Below, one piece after another: positions 1 to 8,335 of a stretch of DNA of 21,462 nucleotides. This DNA comes from Clostridiales bacterium (GTDB lineage Bacteria > Bacillota > Clostridia > Christensenellales > Aristaeellaceae): positions 1-21,462 of the forward strand of contig JAAZEI010000228.1 in assembly GCA_012512355.1 (NCBI GenBank), read 5' to 3'. The notes beneath the pieces are model-generated. The model was not told the origin of the DNA. It ran no database searches and worked only from the letters and a program-made list of their open reading frames with translations. Position 1 is the stretch's first letter. Every line of letters begins with the position of its first letter. Position numbers and translations under genes: made by a program.

Positions 1-687
1 GCGCAGGAGCAAAACATAGGCTTTATTCGGGGCATCGAAATAAGTGCAGAAGGCGATCGTGAAGTACACATCCTAGGGTATTCTATCAACGCAGGAAACA
101 AAGCCTTTGATAATTTGATCGAAGCTCTGCGTCATGATCGAATAAGTCGCGAAAGGAAATATTTAAATACATTACAAGACATGCATATATTTATTTCCAG
201 TGCTGATTTGAGAATCCCAAGTGGTTCTCTTTTCTCAAGACCGTTATTAGCCAAAGCCATGAAAGATAAAGGGTATGTTAACAGCATGCAAGAAGCTTTT
301 GACATGTATCTGGGTGCTGGGAAACCAGCATACGTACCGAAATTATCCGTTACAGCAGATGAAGTCATTAAAACATTATGTCTTGCCGGTGCTGTTCCCG
401 TTATTGCCCATCCAGGTTTATTGCATTTATCCAGTTCAGATCTAGAAAAACAGATTATTCAGTGGAAAGCCTCTGGTTTAATGGGAATAGAAGTTTATCA
501 CCCTTCTCATAACCAGCTTGACTGCCAAAAATTCCTGCTTCTGGCAAAAAAATATAATTTATTGGTCACCGGTGGAAGCGACTTTCATGAAAAAGCAGAT
601 TTATACCATGGTGAATTGGGACAGATGCTATCCATTTGGCATGAAGCGTCCATTGATACTTCAAAACTTTTAGCTTCGATTCATTGA
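1..687 (+). CDS. PHP-domain phosphoesterase, 5'-truncated by the window edge
   Basis: The reading frame is open from base 1 to the TGA at 685-687, so 228 residues are visible and the N-terminus (with the first HxH metal motif) lies outside. The visible part has PHP-family metal motifs: GIEIS followed by EVHILGY near the beginning, VIAHPG near residue 133, and GGSDFH near residue 192. This layout matches the YciV/TrpH group, where characterised members are 3',5'-nucleotide bisphosphate phosphatases and 5'-3' exonucleases on short RNA (RNase AM). The cytoplasmic phosphatase role is inferred from family. An internal ATG further in is not the start, because conserved sequence extends upstream of it. 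The VanW gene follows 26 bases later on the same strand, so the two are probably co-transcribed. Confidence 0.85.
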   Translation, partial: AQEQNIGFIRGIEISAEGDREVHILGYSINAGNKAFDNLIEALRHDRISRERKYLNTLQDMHIFISSADLRIPSGSLFSRPLLAKAMKDKGYVNSMQEAFDMYLGAGKPAYVPKLSVTADEVIKTLCLAGAVPVIAHPGLLHLSSSDLEKQIIQWKASGLMGIEVYHPSHNQLDCQKFLLLAKKYNLLVTGGSDFHEKADLYHGELGQMLSIWHEASIDTSKLLASIH

Positions 688-713
688 TAAGATAAAGAGA
701 AGCGAGGTAACAC

Positions 714-2225
714 ATGCAGCAAAGACCTAATAATTATTTTGATTCGAAAAATAGACAGAGAAAAAGCATTTTATTGCGTTTTTTTCCTTGGGCTTTAATA
801 TTCATTGCTCTTGCATTTTTGGCGATTTTTGGCATTAAAACTCTTAGAGATAATAAAGTTGCTGCTGAAATTAAACCATATGAGGATATTTTTGCTGAGA
901 ATATCATTGTTGATGGTTTAAACATATCTAGAATGACACCTCAGGATGCCTATCAGGCACTTTATCAACTTCAAGAAAACCGTATCAACAGCTGGAGTTT
1001 GGATATATCGTATAAAGGGCATACCTATGTTACGATTAATTATCAAACCTTAGGCTTGAGCACAAATACCGATGCGATCAGCCATACATTAAAAAAAGCT
1101 TGGGATTTGACGCATCAAGGCAGTCCTTATCAAAAAAAAGAAGCAATGGACGTTTTAAAAATAAAACCTTTTGAAACTTCCACAGTTCAAAAGAGTGAAT
1201 TCAATGACCAAAAACTCGAACAGATATTAATCAGCATTGCAGACAATATTAACAGTCTGTCGCAAGTAAGAGATGCAAAGCTTATTCAATTTTCACCCGA
1301 TAGTGTTGATCCTTTTATTATTCAAAAAGAAGAAATTGGCTACCAGTTGGATATTCCACAGGCAAAAGAAAACATTTTAACGTTTGCATCAAATGGTACA
1401 TCTGGCAGTTATGATTTAACACCACAGCAAATTATGCCAACAATAACAGAAGCAATGCTTAGAAAGAACTTGGTTTTACGAAGCATTGCTCAAACGGAAA
1501 TCTCTACCAGCTCCGAGCCCAATCGGACTGAGAATATTAGGGTATCAGCCAGAAAGATTAATGGACTTGTACTCAAACCAGGACAGGAATTCAGTTTCAA
1601 TAAGGTAGCTCAGGAAAGAACCCTTGAAAATGGATATTACCCTGCCCTGGAACAAGTTTATGGTTACTTGGAGACAGGGGTTGGCGGAGGTGTATGTCAA
1701 ACCAGTTCAACCATCTATCAGGCTGCTTTACTATCTGATTTGGCCATTGTTCGCCGTCTTCCGCATGGCGAACCGGTCCGATACACAGATGCGGGTTTAG
1801 ATGCAACAGTGTACCTAACTAGAGACAGAGAACTGGATTTTAAGTTTAAGAATTCTACAAACAATAATTTGTATATTGCGGCACGCGTTAGGTCAGGAAG
1901 CAGTTCTCGCCACTTGATTACCGAAATTAGGATATATGGCGAGCCGTTTGAAGACGGCGCACAATACAGACTTAAAACGATAGAAACAGAAAAAATCTAT
2001 CCCCCTGCGGAACCTTTGTATGTAAATGACAGCAAAGGGTTATATGCTCTTTACAAAGATGAAGAAGTGCAAAAAAGCGCATCCAAAGAAGGATCTGTTG
2101 TAGAAACCTATCTTCAAAAATATATCGATGGACTTTTGGTTGAGGAAAAGTTTGTCAGCAAGAGCAAATATCCCTCAAGACAAGAACAGGTTTGGCGCGG
2201 AATTAAGAATCGACCGTCATTTTAA
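714..2225 (+). CDS. VanW-domain membrane-anchored protein
   Basis: This 503-residue protein has a basic N-terminus and one hydrophobic segment at about 22-43, which would leave the rest outside the membrane. Residues about 60-250 resemble the peptidoglycan-binding-like region often found before VanW domains. The VanW domain is at about 275-405, with the hallmark GGGVCQTSSTIYQA at 324-337 preceded by the PGQEFSFN segment. About 95 further residues follow that I do not assign. The biochemical role of VanW proteins is not established; they are common in clostridial envelopes and are usually unrelated to glycopeptide resistance. A GCGAGGT ribosome site lies just before the ATG. It is probably transcribed with the upstream PHP gene; no convincing terminator follows it. 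Confidence 0.88.
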   Translation: MQQRPNNYFDSKNRQRKSILLRFFPWALIFIALAFLAIFGIKTLRDNKVAAEIKPYEDIFAENIIVDGLNISRMTPQDAYQALYQLQENRINSWSLDISYKGHTYVTINYQTLGLSTNTDAISHTLKKAWDLTHQGSPYQKKEAMDVLKIKPFETSTVQKSEFNDQKLEQILISIADNINSLSQVRDAKLIQFSPDSVDPFIIQKEEIGYQLDIPQAKENILTFASNGTSGSYDLTPQQIMPTITEAMLRKNLVLRSIAQTEISTSSEPNRTENIRVSARKINGLVLKPGQEFSFNKVAQERTLENGYYPALEQVYGYLETGVGGGVCQTSSTIYQAALLSDLAIVRRLPHGEPVRYTDAGLDATVYLTRDRELDFKFKNSTNNNLYIAARVRSGSSSRHLITEIRIYGEPFEDGAQYRLKTIETEKIYPPAEPLYVNDSKGLYALYKDEEVQKSASKEGSVVETYLQKYIDGLLVEEKFVSKSKYPSRQEQVWRGIKNRPSF

Positions 2226-2245
2226 TATGTTTTTTATGCATATGA

Positions 2246-2274
2246 TTGTAGTTTAATACATTATATGATATCAT
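2246..2274 (+). promoter_or_regulatory. possible sigma-A promoter for nadK-argR-recN
   Basis: TTGTAG at 2246-2251 and TATCAT at 2269-2274 are separated by 17 bases, about 35 bases before the nadK ATG and in the only gap (84 bases) between vanW and nadK. The match is moderate and the region is AT-rich, so it could be chance. No ArgR operator palindrome was recognised here. Confidence 0.35.
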
Positions 2275-2309
2275 TTTTTTATCAAAAGAAAGCTGGGTAA
2301 AGAAGCGGA

Positions 2310-3158
2310 ATGTATTTTTTGTTTGCTAATCCCCAGAAGAAAGATACCATTGAAGCCGCCTATGAATTGGCTACGCTTATCCTTAAGTCAGGAAGAGGCG
2401 TGGTTTTGGACGCCTGGCTGCATGAGTTATTGCATATTGGCGTCAAAAAAGAACTCTCCCAAATTAGTCAGGGTGATATAGAAACGATTATATCTCTGGG
2501 GGGTGACGGCACGCTGCTGCGCACTTTACCGACAGCTGCAAAACTCGGTATACCGGTGTTGGGTATTAATATGGGCAGAGTAGGTTTTTTACTCGAAATT
2601 GATCATAATAATTTCAGTGATATTATTGATCGGCTTGGATCAAAAAATTATCAGCTCGAAGAGCGCCACATGATCTGTGCGACATTAAAAGGTTGTGAAA
2701 ATGAATATCTGGCGATGAATGATGTTGTACTAAGCCGTGGGGGTAATCCATCTTGCATCACAGTTGAGGTATACGCTGATGATGATTTAATCTATACCAC
2801 AGTTGGTGATGGTATTATAGCAGCTACTGCCACCGGGTCAACAGGTTACTGCCTGGCGGCAGGAGGGCCGGTCTTGCACCCTTCTTTAAAAAACATGGTG
2901 CTATTGCCCATTTGTTCTCACAAAGGACAGCAGCTCCCCATTGTTTTGGATGCAAAATCAAAAGTTCGACTGCATTCGGTTCCGCCGCCCGGCAGTACTC
3001 AGCAGATATCGTTTGATGGTCAGACAAACTTGGTTTTGAAAGATGATGCTGATATCAGAATTGAGCATTCACAGTATAAAGTTCATTTTATTCGCTTTGA
3101 AACTCAGAAGTTTTTTACACGCCTTCGACTAAAGCAAGCTGAGTGGAGCGGAAAATAA
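2310..3158 (+). CDS. nadK: NAD kinase
   Basis: This 282-residue cytoplasmic enzyme phosphorylates NAD to NADP using ATP. The family motifs are all present: GGDGTLL at 64-70 containing the catalytic Asp, GIN-GRVGFL at about 85-94, the ND pair at 137-138 that contacts NAD, and the glycine-rich block GDGIIAATATGSTGY at 166-180. Length is typical for bacterial NAD kinases. The sequence before the ATG is only weakly Shine-Dalgarno-like. It starts the classical clostridial nadK-argR-recN block, although the tlyA gene that usually precedes it is replaced here by the VanW gene. The argR ATG lies 17 bases after its stop. Confidence 0.95.
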   Translation: MYFLFANPQKKDTIEAAYELATLILKSGRGVVLDAWLHELLHIGVKKELSQISQGDIETIISLGGDGTLLRTLPTAAKLGIPVLGINMGRVGFLLEIDHNNFSDIIDRLGSKNYQLEERHMICATLKGCENEYLAMNDVVLSRGGNPSCITVEVYADDDLIYTTVGDGIIAATATGSTGYCLAAGGPVLHPSLKNMVLLPICSHKGQQLPIVLDAKSKVRLHSVPPPGSTQQISFDGQTNLVLKDDADIRIEHSQYKVHFIRFETQKFFTRLRLKQAEWSGK

Positions 3159-3162
3159 TTAC

Positions 3163-3168
3163 AGGGGG
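3163..3168 (+). promoter_or_regulatory. ribosome binding site that fixes the argR start
   Basis: AGGGGG lies seven bases before the ATG at 3176. It supports that start over the in-frame GTG at 3143, which lies inside the nadK end and would add eleven residues absent from typical ArgR proteins. Confidence 0.7.
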
Positions 3169-3175
3169 ATTATTT

Positions 3176-3625
3176 ATGAAAAGTGCCCGACAAACTGCTA
3201 TCCTCAGCTTGGTTGAGCAATTTGATGTTAAAACGCAGGAAGAACTTGCCGAGCGCTTAAAAGATCGCGGGATTGATGTTACACAGGCAACCGTTTCTCG
3301 TGATATCAAAGAATTGCGTTTGCTAAAAGTTTTATCTCCAACAGGTGGGTATAAGTATGCAACAGCTGATCAAGCTGAGCATGGGGTATCTGAACGATTT
3401 GTACGTATGTTTGTTGATTCCGTTGTTTCTATCAGTTATTCTGGCAATATCATCGTCATCAAAACTTTGTCAGGAAGTGCCAATGTAGCAGGAGAAGCGA
3501 TTGATAGCATGCGCTGGCCAGAGATATTGGGGACTTTATCCGGGGACAACACCATTATGGTGGTTGTACGAAGTGAAGTGGATGCTCCTGCTATTGTAGA
3601 AAAATTTCACGAAATTATTAAATAA
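3176..3625 (+). CDS. argR: arginine repressor ArgR/AhrC
   Basis: With the ATG at 3176 the protein has 149 residues, the usual ArgR length. The N-terminal winged helix carries the recognition motif QATVSRDIKEL (about 37-47). The C-terminal half (about 75-149) is the arginine-binding oligomerisation domain. It is a transcription factor that represses arginine synthesis and activates catabolism when arginine is bound, working as a hexamer. The co-repressor motif usually written GDDT reads SGDNT at 122-126, so the second of the paired aspartates is Asn; whether this changes arginine response is unknown. In clostridia and bacilli it sits next to recN, as here. Confidence 0.94.
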   Translation: MKSARQTAILSLVEQFDVKTQEELAERLKDRGIDVTQATVSRDIKELRLLKVLSPTGGYKYATADQAEHGVSERFVRMFVDSVVSISYSGNIIVIKTLSGSANVAGEAIDSMRWPEILGTLSGDNTIMVVVRSEVDAPAIVEKFHEIIK

Positions 3626-3639
3626 GTAGGCAGCGCCGT

Positions 3640-5358
3640 ATGCTAAAACAATTGTTAATTCGTAATGTTGCACTCGTAGATGAGCTAAATCTTTGTTTTG
3701 AAGAAGGCCTGAATGTGCTGACAGGCGAAACCGGCGCAGGAAAGTCAATTATTGTTGATTCCGTCAATTTTCTCATTGGCGGTCGCGCTGATAAAGATAT
3801 GATTAGAACCGGCAGTCTAAAAGCATATGTTGAAGGTGTATTTGATATTTCTCAAAATCAGAATGCGCTTTCATTTTTAATTGAAAACGAACTTGAAGCT
3901 CAAGACTTAATTATTTCCATTTCAAGAGAACTCAGCATGACAGGGAGAAGTGTCTGCAGAGTAGATGGTATTTCTGTCAATTTAACCATTCTGAAAAATC
4001 TCGCTGCTTTGCTGATTGATATTCATGGGCAGCATGAACATCAATCTTTGCTTGATGAGCGGAAGCATCTGGGTTTTTTGGATGAATTTGGGGATGAAAA
4101 TCATGCCCGCCTAATAACCTCTGTTCGCAATAGTTCAAATGACTATCTCCAACAGAGAAAGATTTATGATGGGCTTTTAAATAAACATGTACATCAACAA
4201 GAACGACAAGATTTGCTTGAAACTCAAAAAAAAGAAATAATTTCGGCCAAACCTCAAATTGGAGAAGAAGAGAATTTGCGTCAGCTTCTTGATGAGCTGC
4301 GCAATGCAGGGAAAATCAGCAGCTCTTTGAAGGTAGCATACGCAGCAGTCTATGATTCCAGAAGCGATTCTGATTCAGCCTTGATTTCTTTGCAGTCAGC
4401 GGCTCGATCATTGTCAGAGATTAAGAATTACAATATTGTTTATGAGAAGCTGCATGAACGCATAGAATCATTATATTTTGAAGCTGAAGATATTGGGCTG
4501 GAGCTTCGGGAAGCTGGCAGAAGCCTGGATACAGATGAGAATAGCTTGCAAAAAGCAGCTGAGCGAATTGATTTGTTAAAACGGCTGGGTAGAAAATATC
4601 GCACATCACCGGATGATCTTCCGGTCGTTCTCCAAAAGATTACGGATGAGTTAGAAATGCTGGGATCCATTGAAGATGATTTAGCGATTGCTGAAAATAG
4701 CGTTAACAGTGCTTTGAATGAATATAAAATTCATTCTGAAGATTTAAGTAAGTCTCGAAAAAAAATAGCTTCATCTTTATCCAAACAAATGATTCAAGAG
4801 CTTTCGCAGCTCAACATGGCGGGTACAGATTTTATCATTAAGTTTGAGCCGCCTAACAATAAAATCAGTCCAACGGGCATAGATGAAGTGCGTATGCTTC
4901 TTGCGCCCAACCGAGGCGAAGAAGCCAAACCTCTTTCCAGGATAGCATCCGGAGGTGAGATATCTCGTTTGATGCTTGCTCTAAAATCCATATCAGCTCA
5001 GCATAATATTATACCAACGATGATATTCGACGAAATTGATACGGGAATCTCAGGAAGAACTGCGCAAGTTGTAGCTCAAAAGCTTTGGACTATTGCTAAA
5101 TACAGGCAGGTATTATGTGTAACTCATCTTCAGCAAATTGCCGCAATGGCAAGCACACAATATCTGGTTGAAAAAAACGAAGTAGATGGCAGGACCTACA
5201 CTGAAGTCAACCTCCTGAGTTATCCTGAGCGAATTTCCGAAATATCTCGTATCATCAGCGGCTATAGTAAAGACAGTGAATCCAGCTTGCAGCATGCTGA
5301 GCATATGCTAAAGGAAGCTCAGCAATTTAGAACCAATTTGACAAAAGAGTCTCATTAG
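3640..5358 (+). CDS. recN: DNA repair protein RecN
   Basis: This 572-residue SMC-like ATPase acts early in double-strand-break repair by recombination. The N-terminal half-ATPase has Walker A GETGAGKS at 29-36 and the Q-loop-like DIHGQHEHQSLL at 127-138. A coiled-coil stretch rich in Glu, Lys and Leu fills about 150-400. The C-terminal half has the ABC signature SRIASGGEISRLML near 430 and Walker B TMIFDEIDTGISGR near 460. Length is normal for the family. It starts 14 bases after argR with no strong ribosome site (GTAGG only). The spoIVB gene that follows recN in most spore-forming relatives is absent. Confidence 0.96.
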   Translation: MLKQLLIRNVALVDELNLCFEEGLNVLTGETGAGKSIIVDSVNFLIGGRADKDMIRTGSLKAYVEGVFDISQNQNALSFLIENELEAQDLIISISRELSMTGRSVCRVDGISVNLTILKNLAALLIDIHGQHEHQSLLDERKHLGFLDEFGDENHARLITSVRNSSNDYLQQRKIYDGLLNKHVHQQERQDLLETQKKEIISAKPQIGEEENLRQLLDELRNAGKISSSLKVAYAAVYDSRSDSDSALISLQSAARSLSEIKNYNIVYEKLHERIESLYFEAEDIGLELREAGRSLDTDENSLQKAAERIDLLKRLGRKYRTSPDDLPVVLQKITDELEMLGSIEDDLAIAENSVNSALNEYKIHSEDLSKSRKKIASSLSKQMIQELSQLNMAGTDFIIKFEPPNNKISPTGIDEVRMLLAPNRGEEAKPLSRIASGGEISRLMLALKSISAQHNIIPTMIFDEIDTGISGRTAQVVAQKLWTIAKYRQVLCVTHLQQIAAMASTQYLVEKNEVDGRTYTEVNLLSYPERISEISRIISGYSKDSESSLQHAEHMLKEAQQFRTNLTKESH

Positions 5359-5389
5359 TTTGCAGGGACAGCTTATAAATAAACAAAAA

Positions 5390-5536
5390 ATGCGGTTGCT
5401 CATTTCTGAATTTTATATTCGCTCTATTGTAAATAAACTACATAAGCATTACCTGAACCAGATGCCAATGGTCTGCAGTTATGATAGTATGATTCTTGAT
5501 TTGCAGTATTTTGCAGAGATGATATATTTATTGTAG
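5390..5536 (+). CDS. doubtful 48-codon ORF between recN and the GNAT gene
   Basis: An ATG at 5390 opens an uninterrupted frame of 48 codons ending in TAG at 5534-5536, filling most of the 200-base gap. I recognise no motif; the peptide is mildly hydrophobic with several Met, Tyr and Leu residues. There is no ribosome site at the right distance (the nearest GGGA is over 20 bases away), and the proposed promoter of the next gene lies inside its end. An open frame of this length can arise by chance, so it may be simple intergenic DNA. Confidence 0.12.
   Translation: MRLLISEFYIRSIVNKLHKHYLNQMPMVCSYDSMILDLQYFAEMIYLL
5501..5528 (+). promoter_or_regulatory. probable promoter of the GNAT gene
   Basis: TTGCAG at 5501-5506 and TATATT at 5523-5528 are 16 bases apart. 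They end 30 bases before the TTG start at 5559, which would give a short leader containing the GAGGT ribosome site. A second TTGCAG at 5511 is too close to the -10 to serve it. Confidence 0.45.
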
Positions 5537-5541
5537 AGGTT

Positions 5542-5550
5542 GAACGAGGT
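5542..5550 (+). promoter_or_regulatory. ribosome binding site supporting a TTG start
   Basis: GAACGAGGT lies eight bases before the TTG at 5559, the first codon of the GNAT domain frame. The same GCGAGGT/ACGAGGT form precedes the VanW gene. It is the main reason to accept the unusual start codon. Confidence 0.55.
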
Positions 5551-5558
5551 ATAGAAGA

Positions 5559-6002
5559 TTGATCAGAAAGATTGAACTGAAAGACAGACACGATTATGAA
5601 GAGATGGCCAGGGAGTTTTATTCTTCAGAAGCTGTTGTGTCAGATGTTCCGGATAAAAGCATCAGTGATACTTTTGAAGAAATAATCAACTCCAGTCCAT
5701 TTATCCAGGGCTACATGTTGATTAGTCAGGATCAGGGGATAGCGGGATATGCACTTGTTGCTAAATCCTATTCTCAAGAAGCCGGAGGAAAAGTTCTTTG
5801 GCTCGAAGAGTCATTTATAAAACCTTCGTGTAGATCTCAGGGACTTGCTTTCGAATTTCTCACTTTTATGAAAGAAGAACTAACAGGCAACATGAAGCGC
5901 ATCAGGTTGGAAGTTGAAGGTGGAAATGAAAACGCCCTAGCGCTTTATAGACGAAATGGCTTTGAAAAACTCCCGTATATGCAGCTGATTATCGATTTGT
6001 AA
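5559..6002 (+). CDS. GNAT-family N-acetyltransferase
   Basis: This 147-residue single-domain protein begins at TTG with a well-placed GAGGT ribosome site. The GNAT fold is visible as an N-terminal IRKIELKDRHDYEEMAREFY helix region, a central strand pair ending in ALVAKSY, the acetyl-CoA loop region IKPSCRSQGLAFEFL (about 88-102, where the usual RGxG is replaced by RSQG), and a C-terminal LEVEGGNENALALYRRNGF that is typical of the family. It would transfer an acetyl group from acetyl-CoA to an unknown amine. It has its own promoter and stands alone between recN and walJ, so context does not reveal the substrate. Confidence 0.85.
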   Translation: MIRKIELKDRHDYEEMAREFYSSEAVVSDVPDKSISDTFEEIINSSPFIQGYMLISQDQGIAGYALVAKSYSQEAGGKVLWLEESFIKPSCRSQGLAFEFLTFMKEELTGNMKRIRLEVEGGNENALALYRRNGFEKLPYMQLIIDL

Positions 6003-6091
6003 AAGATTAGTTGTCTGGATAGTCTTGAGGGAAGCTACTATTATGGTTTAGCTGCCAATGGTAGTCGGCAGAGTTAGGATAAATCGATAGA

Positions 6092-6892
6092 ATGAAAATT
6101 GAATTTTGCTCGCTCAGCAGTGGCTCTGGTGGGAATGCCACATATATTTCGGCGGGGAATACCCGTATACTCATTGATGCAGGATTAAGCGGTAAGACAG
6201 TGACAGCTGCTTTAAATAGCATTGGCGTGTTACCTGAGAGTTTAAACGCTATCCTTGTAACTCATGAACACATTGATCATGTAAAAGGAGTTGGTATCCT
6301 TAGCAGAAAATATCACATTCCAGTTTATGCCAATGAAAACACATGGAACAGAATGTCGAAATCTGTAGGAGAGGTGCCTCTGGGAATGCATCGTATTTTT
6401 GAGACTGATAATGATTTTTACATAGATGATCTGTCTGTGATGCCCATAGCAATTCAACATGACTCGGCTGAGCCCGTGGCTTTCCGGGTATTTGCAGGAG
6501 GGCGCAGTGTAGCTGTTGCAACGGATATGGGCGTCATTTCCAAACGGGTGATCCAACAGCTTTCCGGAGTTGACCTATTGCTGTTGGAAAGCAATCATGA
6601 TATTGAAATGCTCAGACAAAACCAACGCTACAGTGAATCGCTTAAACGAAGAATACTAGGTAATAAAGGACATCTGAGTAATGATAGCTGCAGTTTGGCA
6701 TTGATGTCTTTGTATGAGACAGGGGTGAAACATGTCTTGCTCGGACATTTGAGTGAAGACAACAATACACCGGAACTTGCCATGCATGCTGTTTCGACTG
6801 CTTTATCAGATCAAGGTTTGAAGACCGGAAGTGATATCTTTCTGGAGATGACGTGGCGTGACAGAACAAGTGGTTTCTATACAATTGAGTAA
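6092..6892 (+). CDS. walJ: WalJ/YycJ-type metallo-beta-lactamase-fold exonuclease
   Basis: This 266-residue MBL-fold protein begins with the typical MKIEFCSLSSGSGGNATYI. The metal motif HEHIDH is at 58-63, a TDMG segment lies near 148, LLLESNHD near 160, and the C-terminal GHLSEDNNTPELA near 215. All are characteristic of the YycJ/WalJ group. Characterised members act as 5'-3' DNA exonucleases (mismatch repair in some species); the effect on wall regulation in Bacillus comes from its operon with WalRK. Here no WalRK genes are adjacent; it instead opens a run of genes toward comEC. An AGGAT ribosome site lies about a dozen bases before the ATG. The next gene starts inside its 3' end. Confidence 0.9.
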   Translation: MKIEFCSLSSGSGGNATYISAGNTRILIDAGLSGKTVTAALNSIGVLPESLNAILVTHEHIDHVKGVGILSRKYHIPVYANENTWNRMSKSVGEVPLGMHRIFETDNDFYIDDLSVMPIAIQHDSAEPVAFRVFAGGRSVAVATDMGVISKRVIQQLSGVDLLLLESNHDIEMLRQNQRYSESLKRRILGNKGHLSNDSCSLALMSLYETGVKHVLLGHLSEDNNTPELAMHAVSTALSDQGLKTGSDIFLEMTWRDRTSGFYTIE

Positions 6893-7637
6893 ATATAAAT
6901 CCCTTTTTCTTGTTGGAGCAGTTATCAGTTTTATCCTTGGCATGACGCAGGGGATTTGGCTGCGGCAATTTTTGCCGCAGAATGATTTTGTCGTTTATGT
7001 TTATGTTGCTTTACAGGAGTTGTTTGTCATTGGTATTCCGGCCATCCTGCTAATGCTCAGAAAGAAAGATCTTTACAAACCTTTATTTACAAAGCCGGAT
7101 ACATGGTCCATTGGACTTGTTGCCTTGGCGGCTGTTTCTTTTTCGCTGGCCGCGATTTTAATTAGCGTCATTTGGATAACTTTGCTTCAAAGTGCCGGTA
7201 TAAACTTTCCCCTGCCCGCAAATCTGCCCAAGTTGAGTGGTCCGTTCGAATTTAGTATGGCCATTCTGTTGGCAGCAATCATTCCCGCTGTAAGTGAGGA
7301 AATGATGTTTCGAGGATTGCTGCAAATTTTTTTGAGGAATAGGCTTAGCGGGCGAAAAGATATCTTTGTGGTTGCTTTTATTTTTGCGCTGCTACACTTT
7401 TCAGTTCATGGCTTTGCAGCATTATTTTTTATCGGACTGTTTTTGTCGATGCTTGTAAATCGATATAAATCCCTGTGGCTTGCAATAATTTTCCATATTT
7501 TATACAATTCTATTGTTATTATTTTGCAAACGCTCGATTCTCTGCCCTCTGTTCGGTTAATTTTCTTATGCTTGGGTATTTACTTGGCGGTAAGTTACTT
7601 GTTATTCCAGAAAAAGGGGGCTAATGTGTGGATTTAA
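6858..7637 (+). CDS. CPBP-family intramembrane metalloprotease
   Basis: This 259-residue integral membrane protein has about eight hydrophobic segments. The CPBP (Abi/CAAX-protease-like) motifs are in order: SEEMMFRG near 147-153 (EExxxR), FALLHF near 174-179 (FxxxH), and FHILYN near 213-218 (HxxxN). These supply the glutamates and histidines of the metal site in the Rce1-like family. Substrate is unknown; members process prenylated or bacteriocin-like peptides or regulate membrane proteins. The GTG at 6858 overlaps walJ by 35 bases, with GGAG ten bases upstream; an in-frame GTG at 6870 is an alternative. It is translationally linked to walJ and to the following MBL gene. Confidence 0.88.
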   Translation: MTEQVVSIQLSKYKSLFLVGAVISFILGMTQGIWLRQFLPQNDFVVYVYVALQELFVIGIPAILLMLRKKDLYKPLFTKPDTWSIGLVALAAVSFSLAAILISVIWITLLQSAGINFPLPANLPKLSGPFEFSMAILLAAIIPAVSEEMMFRGLLQIFLRNRLSGRKDIFVVAFIFALLHFSVHGFAALFFIGLFLSMLVNRYKSLWLAIIFHILYNSIVIILQTLDSLPSVRLIFLCLGIYLAVSYLLFQKKGANVWI

Positions 7638-8335
7638 GAGTGATAGGCTGTGATGGTTCCTACCCATCAGCAAATGGCGCCTGCAGCGGATATTTGGTTC
7701 AGCATGAGGATAACACAATTTTGCTGGATTGTGGAAGCGGAGTCCTGAGCAAACTGATGGCCTTGACTGATCCTGCCAAACTAAAGGCCATTATTATTAC
7801 TCATTGGCATCATGACCATGCAAGCGATTTACTCGTCCTTCAATACTATTTATTGATTCACCAAAAGACTTTAATTATCTATGCGCCCCTTGATGACAAT
7901 CCCTTAAAAGATATTTGTATCAGCAAAGAGTTTGATATCAGAGATGTCCGCGAGATTCAGGATATCGGACCTATTAAAGTTGAGGTGCTGCCTGTTGCTC
8001 ACTCTCTGCCTGCCTATGCTATAAAATTAAGCTGTAAGGGAAAGAGCATTATATACACGGGAGATACAAACAGATGGGAAAACTTAGTTTCCTTTTGCCG
8101 TGATACTAACCTGCTTATTTGCGATGCGACATTTTTAAACGAACAATGGCGTGATGATTTGCCTCATTTAACCGCTCAGCAAGCAGCTTATTTAGGCAAG
8201 CAATCTGAAGCAAAACAACTTTTGCTGACTCATTGTCAACCCGGTAGTGACAGCAAAAGCCTCTTGGCGCAAGCACGCGAGATTTTACCCAGCTGTTTAG
8301 CCGCAAAAGCAGGGGAATGGTATAGTGTCCAATAA
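7628..8335 (+). CDS. MBL-fold metal-dependent hydrolase (RNase Z-like)
   Basis: This 235-residue protein has the metal motif THWHHDH at about 57-63, an early LLDCGSG, a YTGDTNRW segment near 140 supplying a metal Asp, and a late LLTHCQPG near 200. The layout fits the YhfI/RNase Z-like branch of the MBL superfamily; substrate cannot be told from sequence. The GTG start overlaps the end of the CPBP gene by ten bases and is preceded by a run AAAGGGGG, which acts as ribosome site. It is one of three MBL-domain genes within 4.5 kb (with walJ and comEC). Confidence 0.86.
   Translation: MDLRVIGCDGSYPSANGACSGYLVQHEDNTILLDCGSGVLSKLMALTDPAKLKAIIITHWHHDHASDLLVLQYYLLIHQKTLIIYAPLDDNPLKDICISKEFDIRDVREIQDIGPIKVEVLPVAHSLPAYAIKLSCKGKSIIYTGDTNRWENLVSFCRDTNLLICDATFLNEQWRDDLPHLTAQQAAYLGKQSEAKQLLLTHCQPGSDSKSLLAQAREILPSCLAAKAGEWYSVQ

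Noticed and set aside
714..2225. VanW name suggesting a glycopeptide-resistance cluster.
   Set aside because: No vanH, vanA/B, vanX or two-component genes are nearby; VanW-domain proteins are common housekeeping envelope proteins in clostridia.
2265..2284. ATGATATCAT followed by a T-run after vanW, as a possible terminator.
   Set aside because: The palindrome has no loop and only AT-rich pairs, so a stable hairpin is unlikely.
3143..3175. Earlier GTG start for argR.
   Set aside because: It adds residues not found in ArgR proteins, overlaps nadK, and the AGGGGG site points to the ATG at 3176.
6011..6041. Possible promoter before walJ (TTGTCT and TACTAT).
   Set aside because: The spacer is 19 bases and both boxes are weak, so it was not listed.
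5463..6062. The 10-mer TGCCAATGGT occurs at 5463-5472 and 6053-6062, each in the gap before a gene.
   Set aside because: The similarity does not extend convincingly beyond ten bases and no third copy was noticed, so it does not qualify as a repeat family or operator.
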